NCBI GenBank assembly: GCA_023548195.1
Contig: JAJHZJ010000121.1
Location: 5,614,180 to 5,678,179, forward strand
Length of the DNA stretch: 64,000 nucleotides
Direction: 5' to 3'
Source of the DNA: Bettongia penicillata ogilbyi
Taxonomy: Eukaryota > Chordata > Mammalia > Diprotodontia > Potoroidae
Position 1 is the stretch's first letter; the number at the start of each line of letters is the position of its first letter. The notes below the pieces were generated by a model, which was given only the letters and a program-made list of their open reading frames with translations, had not been told where the DNA came from and searched no databases. This document shows positions 57,230 to 64,000 of this stretch, piece after piece. The position numbers were made by a program, and so were the translations under genes.

Positions 57230-57345
57230 GAATATGAGGCTCTATATGGTAGCAACTTTGGTGGTATTTTTATTTTTGTGTCTTCATTGTGTAACACAGT
57301 GCTTGATATATACTGGGGGCTTTAGTAAATATTTGTTGAATGATA
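57230..57345 (+). mobile_element. L2 LINE 3' end
   Basis: CACAGTGCTTGATATATACT, GGGGGCTTTAGTAAATATTT, then GTTGAATGA. Confidence 0.55.
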
Positions 57346-57621
57346 ATCCAATAGCACTAAAAGTACAAAAAAGCAAATATATTATTAGGGGTACATGTGG
57401 TATATTTTTAGGTATTACGGGGGTAGGTGTGATATTACACTATTAACATTTTCCTATATATTAACTTAACATGATTAAGGCATTGGGACATTTTGAAGAA
57501 AGGGGGGCAAAACAGAAAAGATATGTACAGAGTTTGAGAGAGAAGAGTTTCCTGGGACTTAGGAGTTGGGTAACTCATGAAACAAGAGGATGTGATAATG
57601 TAACAAGATGAATAAAGAGAC

Positions 57622-58410
57622 TTCACACCTATCAGACTGACTAATTCGACAGAAAAGGAAAATGATCGATGCTGGAGGATATGTGGGGAAATTGGAATAC
57701 TAATTCATTGTTTGGTGGAGTTGTGAACTGATCCAATCATTCTGGAGAGCAATTTGGAACTACACCCAAAGGGCAACCAAACCACACATATTCTTTGATC
57801 CAGCAATATCACTCTTGGGTCCATATCCCAAAGAGACCATAAAAATGGGAAAAAAGACCCACATATTTATATTTATAGCAGCTCTTTTTGTGGTTGCCAA
57901 GAATTAGAAATTGAAAGGATGCCCATCAATTGGGGAATACTTGAACAGGTTGTGATATATGAACGTAATGGAATATGATTGTGGTATAAGAAATAATTAG
58001 CAGGAAATTTCAGAAAAACCTGAAAATACTTACATGAACTGATGCTGGGTGAAATAAACAGAGCCAGGACTACGTTGTACATAGTAACAGTGACATTGTG
58101 TGATGATCGACTTTGATAGACTCAGCTTTTCTCAACAATATAATGATCTAAGACTCATGATGAAAAATACTATCCACATCCAGAGAAAGAACTTGGGAGT
58201 CTGAATGCAGATCGAAGCATACTGTCTTCACTTTTTTTCTGTCCAGTTGTTTTCCCCCTTTGTTCTGATTCTTCTTTCACAACGTGACTAATTTAGAAAT
58301 ATGAATGTACATGTATTACCTATATCAGGAGAGGAGGAAAGGAGAAAACTTCTGAATTCAAAATCTTGTAAAAATGAATGTTGAAAGCCATCTTTACATG
58401 CAATTGGGGG
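57622..58410 (+). mobile_element. L1 3' end, sense, 5'-truncated
   Basis: GTTTGGTGGAGTTGTGAACT, TTGATCCAGCAATATCACTC, TTTATAGCAGCTCTTTTTGT, GATGCCCATCAATTGGGGAA, GAACTGATGCTGGGTGAAAT, then the terminal GCCATCTTTACATGCAATTG. The order follows the 3' end of mammalian L1 ORF2/3' UTR in a marsupial version. No TSD found. Confidence 0.9.
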
Positions 58411-59682
58411 GAAAATACCATTAAGTGGGAGGGATGAGAATGAGAGAAGAAAGCATCATCACCAGTCTTGCCTAGCAAAGGTCCTATTGATTATGACAAT
58501 GAAGTTAAATTGTATTTTTTTTCCATTTCAGGAAATAGTTTTCAATAACTTGAGGATTTTTGAAGGCAATTAATTTATGACCTTTAAAATTGCCTTTAGA
58601 TATCTCTCCAGTTGGATGTAATGGGCATCATTCAAAGTTTCAGAATCAATACTGGTAGATTTAAGCTATTAAAATGGGAAAAAATGCTGAACTACTGTAC
58701 TAATATAGATTTTTCTTTCGTTTTAAAATCCTGTGAGGGCAGATGCTATGAAGGAGTTAAATTAGATTTTGTGCAGAAAGCAGTTGAGAACTGTCGATAA
58801 GAGGTGAAAGCTAACGAGCCCACATAATAAAGTTTTGACCTTTCAGTTTCTAAAACATAGTCCCTGTAATCTTCATTTGATGAAAGTCTTAGATGACTTC
58901 CAGAGCTGCTTCTTTTCATTTCATCCTATAATTTGGTTGTACTATTTTGTCCTACAATAAAAGATATGCGTTCACAGTGGGGCAATCTCTTGCTGGCATT
59001 GAAATAATGGTACTTTGTTTATAATTGCTTTAAAGTCACTGTAGACAGCTTCAAGAACAGACATTTCTTACAGAGTAGCATCTTTAAACTTTTTGGTAAT
59101 TATGGTAATTGGGTGAAATCCCTTTTTCCTAAGGGAGACTTTATTATTTTATTATTTCTGTTCATTTTAGAGGCATAAGAGAACTTCCATTATAGCAAGG
59201 ATATATTAAGATTGGTTTATAACAAACTGCATATGAGTTAATTTCATATACAATCCTTTTTTATGTTAGTGTTTTTATTTGTTGATGATTAAGACCATAA
59301 TATAAAAAGAATTGGTCATAAACAATGGGATTTTTCCCCTATTTGAATAGATTATTAAAGAGCTTATTTTTTAAATTGTGAAGCCCCAGGTAATTACTTA
59401 ATCCAAGGATTGGATGTGAAGATTTACTTCTACCCCTTATTCTATTTTCAGTTCTTTAAGATAGTAAAATATTTTTTCAGGGTTTCTCAGTGATTAAGAC
59501 TCCATGATAGAAACTTCCTCTCCATTCAGTTCAATTTTTGTCCATATTTTTCAATAGACAACCCCCTTCATGACTCATCTAACTTTACAGAAACCTTTGT
59601 CTATGTTCACATTCTATAGATCTCAGATGAACTTATCACATGACCATTCCACCTTTTTCAGTTATATATTTGTAGTTTTAAC
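58411..59682. other. No gene recognised; repeat-poor
   Basis: Non-repetitive, AT-rich, with no domain-bearing frame. Confidence 0.4.
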
Positions 59683-59786
59683 CAGGGTGTCCCAAAAGTC
59701 TTAGTGCAGTTAAAAATTTTTAAACTTTATTTTTTTTTTTAAGTTTTAATAGTCTAAAATTGCACTAAGGATTTTGGGACCCTATG
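59683..59786 (+). mobile_element. Mariner-like palindromic MITE
   Basis: About 100 bp with imperfect terminal inverted repeats. The left end is CAGGGTGTCCCAAAAGTC, then TTAGTGCAGTT; the right end reads, in reverse complement, AGGGTCCCAAAATCCTTAGT, then GCAATT. The centre is T-rich. GGGTGTCCCAAAA-type ends belong to Tc1/mariner DNA transposons (family knowledge). It has no coding capacity. Confidence 0.75.
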
Positions 59787-60298
59787 TATTTCCATTATGC
59801 CACATTTGATAACAGACCATTATTTGAAATAGGCTGCAGTATGGTTGCATCCATCAGGCCTGTTGTATTACTCTTTGAGTCTTCTACATAGATCTAGTTT
59901 GATGTTTCATCATGTAGGAGAGGTGAGAGAGTTCAGAAAGTTGATGTTCCGTACTGGAAGTAGTTTTGCTTTTTGGTTTTTTTTACATTTAACTTTTATT
60001 GTTTTTCTTAATTTTGAATTTGTATTTCAGTGTGTCTGTTTAGTTTTTACATTTTCCTCAGTCCAACACTTTTTTCTTTGGAAGCCCAGCACTTTACTGA
60101 ATATCCAGCTCCCCTTTCCCCCTTATAAGATTCTTGTAATTTTGATGTGTGGTTATTCTTGATTACAACTGTTCATCTTTTCCTTTTTTGGAATAAAGTC
60201 TATGAAATTCTTATCTCCTTTGACATGTAAGCGTAGGATTTTAACTGTGTGAGTCATTTGAATTTTCATTTTGCAGTTTCTTTCTTTTTTTATTAGTT

Positions 60299-61456
<1,158 letters not shown>

Positions 61457-61469
61457 TTATGTTATATTA

Positions 61470-61550
61470 CCTCATATTAGGTTATATTATGTTAAGTTAT
61501 ATTGTTATATCATATCGTATCATATCATGTTATATCATATCATATCATAG
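61470..61550. repeat. Short pentamer-like TATCA/TTATA repeat
   Basis: Degenerate GTTATAT and TATCATATCA units, including five TATCA-type steps near 61,512-61,550. Confidence 0.85.
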
Positions 61551-61554
61551 ATAC

Positions 61555-61690
61555 TCACAAAAACCCTATCAGGTTGGTCCTCACTTTACAGATAAGAAAA
61601 TTAGCATGAAAGACTGTGACTTCCCCAGAGGCACAAAACTAGTACGTGTCTGAGGCAAGATTTGTACTTGATATTCTTTTCTCTAGTTTA
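61555..61690 (-). mobile_element. MIR-class SINE, antisense, partial
   Basis: CACTTTACAGATAAGAAAAT (61,581-61,600), GACTTCCCCAGAGGCACAAA, then TCTGAGGCAAGATTTGTACT. Confidence 0.6.
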
Positions 61691-62935
61691 TTACAAGATA
61701 TCCCTCATCATTTTCCTCCGGTTTCTCTGATCCCTCTTTCTTATTCTTTGCCGAATCTTCATTCACGCCAGTCAAACATGCTTACTGTGGCTCTTCCCAA
61801 AGGCTCCAGTGTAGGTCCTCTTCTCACTCTATGCTCTCTTATTTAGTGATCTCCTGATTTCCCACTGATTCAATATTGCCTGTATGCTGATAATTCTAAG
61901 ATCTACTTATCTAGGCATAGCATCTGTCCTAACCTCTGAACTCATTGTTCTAACTGCCTGTTAGGTACTGTATCTTTAACTGGATATCCTATAGATATCC
62001 TAAACTTAACATGAAAAAAACAAAACTCATTATTCATTTCTTTCAATCCTTCCTTATTCCTAATTTTCCTATTACTATTCAGGGCACCACCAGTCACCAA
62101 GGCTCACAAACTAGGTGCCATCATCAATTCCTTCGTCTTTCACTACTTCTTATCCATTTGGCTGCCAAGTCCCAGAATTTTCTACTTTTGTAACCTCTCA
62201 TGTATCATACCCCTCTGACACTATAATCTCTATAGGTGCAGTCCTTTATCACCTCACAGTTGGACCATTGCATTAGTCTTCTGGTTCTTCTCCCTGTTTC
62301 AGGTCTGTCCCCACACAAGTTCATCTTCTACTCAGCAGTTTAAATTGATTTTCTTAAACTCATGTCTGATCGTGTTATTAAGATCAACTCCATTGATTCC
62401 CTTTTGCCTCTAGGATCAAAGCTTCTATTGTATGGTGTTTAAAACATTTCATACCCTTACCTACTCCTGTATTTTCCAGTTATTCTGTATCTTATCTCCC
62501 CCCAATCCATGGACCCACCCTTACTATTAGATCCAGTAACACTGACTGCTTTGCTGTTGTCCCATAAGATACTCTATATCTAACTCCTGGCTTTTTCTCT
62601 GGCTGTTCACCATGCCTATACATCTCTCCCTCCTCATCTCCATCTTCTAACTTCTCTGTCTTCTTTCAAGTTCCAGCTAGAATTATATCATCTACAAACA
62701 GCCTTACTTAATCCTCCTTAATACTAAGTACCTTCCTTCTGTTGACTGTTTCAAATTTATTTTGCATATATATTGTTTTTTTCTTAATTGTTTGTATATA
62801 TTCTCCTCCATTAGACTGAGATGCTTGAGAGCAGAAATCATATCTTTTTAAATTTTTCTTTGCATCCTCACCTTTAGCACAGTGTCTGGCACATAATAAG
62901 CACTTAATAAATGATTTCTGACTTCTTGACTTGAC
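61691..62935 (+). mobile_element. L2 LINE, longest copy, with 3' end
   Basis: ATTGCCTGTATGCTGATAAT, CAGTCACCAAGGCTCACAAA, TTGGACCATTGCATTAGTCT, TCAACTCCATTGATTCCCTT, TTTCAAGTTCCAGCTAGAAT, then the end block GACTGAGATGCTTGAGAGCA, AGTGTCTGGCACATAATAAG and CACTTAATAAATGATTTCTG. The upstream part corresponds to the 3' end of L2 ORF2; it is frame-broken. Confidence 0.88.
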
Positions 62936-63059
62936 ATTTACTTCTATGACTTTGTATAAATTCTCTCTCATACCTATGATGCACTCTGTCTCCCTCCCCC
63001 ATGCTTTATCTCTTTATTCATTTAAAGCTCAGCAGAAGAACTACCTTCTATGGGAGATT

Positions 63060-63230
63060 TTTTATGGAAGTGGAGCCAATATAATGGTGTAGAGGTAGGA
63101 AGTCTCCTGAATTCTCCCAAATTCCCCTCCAAAATCTTTTAAATAATGCTTCAAATTGAATTCTGAAATAGCAGAGCCAACAAAAGAGTGTGGTAAAACA
63201 ACATTTCAAATTAAGAAAAAATGTATCAAG
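63060..63230 (+). mobile_element. Probable L1 5' end fragment
   Basis: GGAGCCAATATAATGGTGTAG looks like a decayed GGAGCCAAGATGGCGGAGTA-type L1 5' terminus. It is followed by AGTCTCCTGAATTCTCCC and ATTCCCCTCCAAAATC, a non-coding leader. It ends abruptly at the ORF2-type sequence. Confidence 0.5.
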
Positions 63231-63233
63231 TGT

Positions 63234-64000
63234 TTATTTTTTTAGACCACTGGACAATAAAATTATATTCAAAAAAGGCCTGTGGAAACATAGATTAAAA
63301 ATTAGTCGAGAACTAAATAATCTAATATTAAAGAATGAGTGAGTCAAAGAACAAATCATAGAAATAATCAACAGTTTCACTAAAGAGAATGACAAAAATG
63401 AGACAATGTACCATAATTTGTGGGATGGAGCCAAAGTACTTAAGGGAAAATTTATATTTATAAACACCTATATAAAAAAATAGAGAAACAGTAAATCAAG
63501 GATTTGGGCATGGAACTAAAAAGCAACTAGAAAAAGAACAGGTTAAAAAATTCCTAATTAAACACCAAATTGGAAATGTTGAAAATCAAAGGAGAGATTA
63601 ATAAAATTGAAAGTTAAAAAAGAAAAAAAAATGAATAAACAAAATTAGGAGCTCGTTTTATGAAAAAATAATAAAATAAGCTGATTAATTGGTTCATTTG
63701 ATTTTTTAAACAAGGAAAGAAGAAAATCAAACTACTAAAACCAAAAATGAAAAGAGTGAAGATGAAATTAAAACAACTGAGAGCTATTTTACCCAATTAT
63801 ATGCAAGCAAATCTAACAATTTCAGTGAAATTGATAAATATTTATAAAAATATAAATTACCCAGATTAATAGAAGAGGAAATACCATACTTAAATACCTG
63901 CTGTCTTAGAAAAAAGCAATTTAATAAGCCCTAAGAAAAAAATTTCCAGGCCAATACAGATTCAGGAGTGAATTCTACCAAACATTTAAAGTACTATTAC
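63234..64000 (+). pseudogene. L1 ORF2 fragment (endonuclease-RT linker into RT start), decayed
   Basis: L1 ORF2 protein supplies endonuclease and reverse transcriptase for L1 (family knowledge). Readable pieces include KEQIIEIINSFTKENDKNET followed by NLWDGAKVLKGKFIF (about 63,350-63,455), which correspond to the linker before the RT domain. Near 63,935-63,990 PGQYRFRSEFYQTFK is the decayed equivalent of the conserved Pro-Gly ... EFYQTFK stretch at the RT start. Stops and frameshifts are frequent. The fragment runs off the window. Confidence 0.85.

Noticed and set aside
61470..61550. Regular short repeats that might suggest a CRISPR-like array
   Set aside because: Units are 5-7 bp without spacers in a vertebrate background; a simple repeat.

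Overview
The window is AT-rich vertebrate nuclear DNA, almost certainly from a marsupial (metatherian). The evidence is its repeats: SINEs with a marsupial-type tRNA-like head and an RTE/Bov-B-like tail, marsupial-type L1 3' ends and ORF2, many MIR-class SINEs, old L2 fragments and ORF2-less 'half-L1' (HAL1-type) elements. Genus cannot be fixed by eye. I see no intact host protein-coding gene, no RNA gene, and no bacterial or CRISPR-like feature. It reads as an intergenic or large intronic region.

Layout. 1-1425 is the inner part of a sense HAL1 copy (A). 1.4-5.8 kb is mostly unassigned sequence ending in a 297-nt pure purine tract. 5.77-8.38 kb is an old full-length antisense HAL1 copy (B). 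8.4-12.5 kb is layered SINE/L2/LINE-like debris, including an L1 3' end with a perfect 14-bp target-site duplication (TSD). About 12.9-18.8 kb is repeat-poor. 18.8-22.8 kb is a composite antisense HAL1 (C). Inside its ORF1 it carries a 682-bp 5' segment from another subfamily, flanked by a 14-bp repeat, and a 120-bp inverted copy of its own 5' UTR. 23-38 kb is SINE/L2 debris between unassigned stretches. 38,433-41,408 is the standout: a full-length antisense HAL1 (D) with a CpG-rich 5' UTR, an uninterrupted 367-residue ORF1, no ORF2, an A-rich tail and a perfect 15-16 bp TSD. 41.5-52.8 kb is old repeats, an AT microsatellite and repeat-poor stretches. 52.8-54.3 kb is an antisense KRAB zinc-finger pseudogene whose KRAB A and B boxes are contiguous, which suggests a processed retrocopy. 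54.5-62.9 kb holds SINEs, L2, an L1 3' end, a mariner-like palindromic MITE, a 5'-truncated HAL1 (E) and a compound microsatellite. 63.06 kb to the window end is decayed L1, including ORF2 sequence up to the start of the reverse-transcriptase region.

How the parts relate. The only plausible functional protein is the HAL1-D ORF1 protein, an RNA-binding L1 ORF1p-like chaperone. HAL1 elements lack reverse transcriptase, so they are expected to move by borrowing L1 ORF2 protein. The SINEs likewise depend on LINE machinery. Many nested insertions give a relative chronology: MIR, L2 and old LINE-like repeats first, then marsupial SINEs and L1 ends, with HAL1-D youngest. Repeat boundaries were set by eye and may be off by tens of bases.
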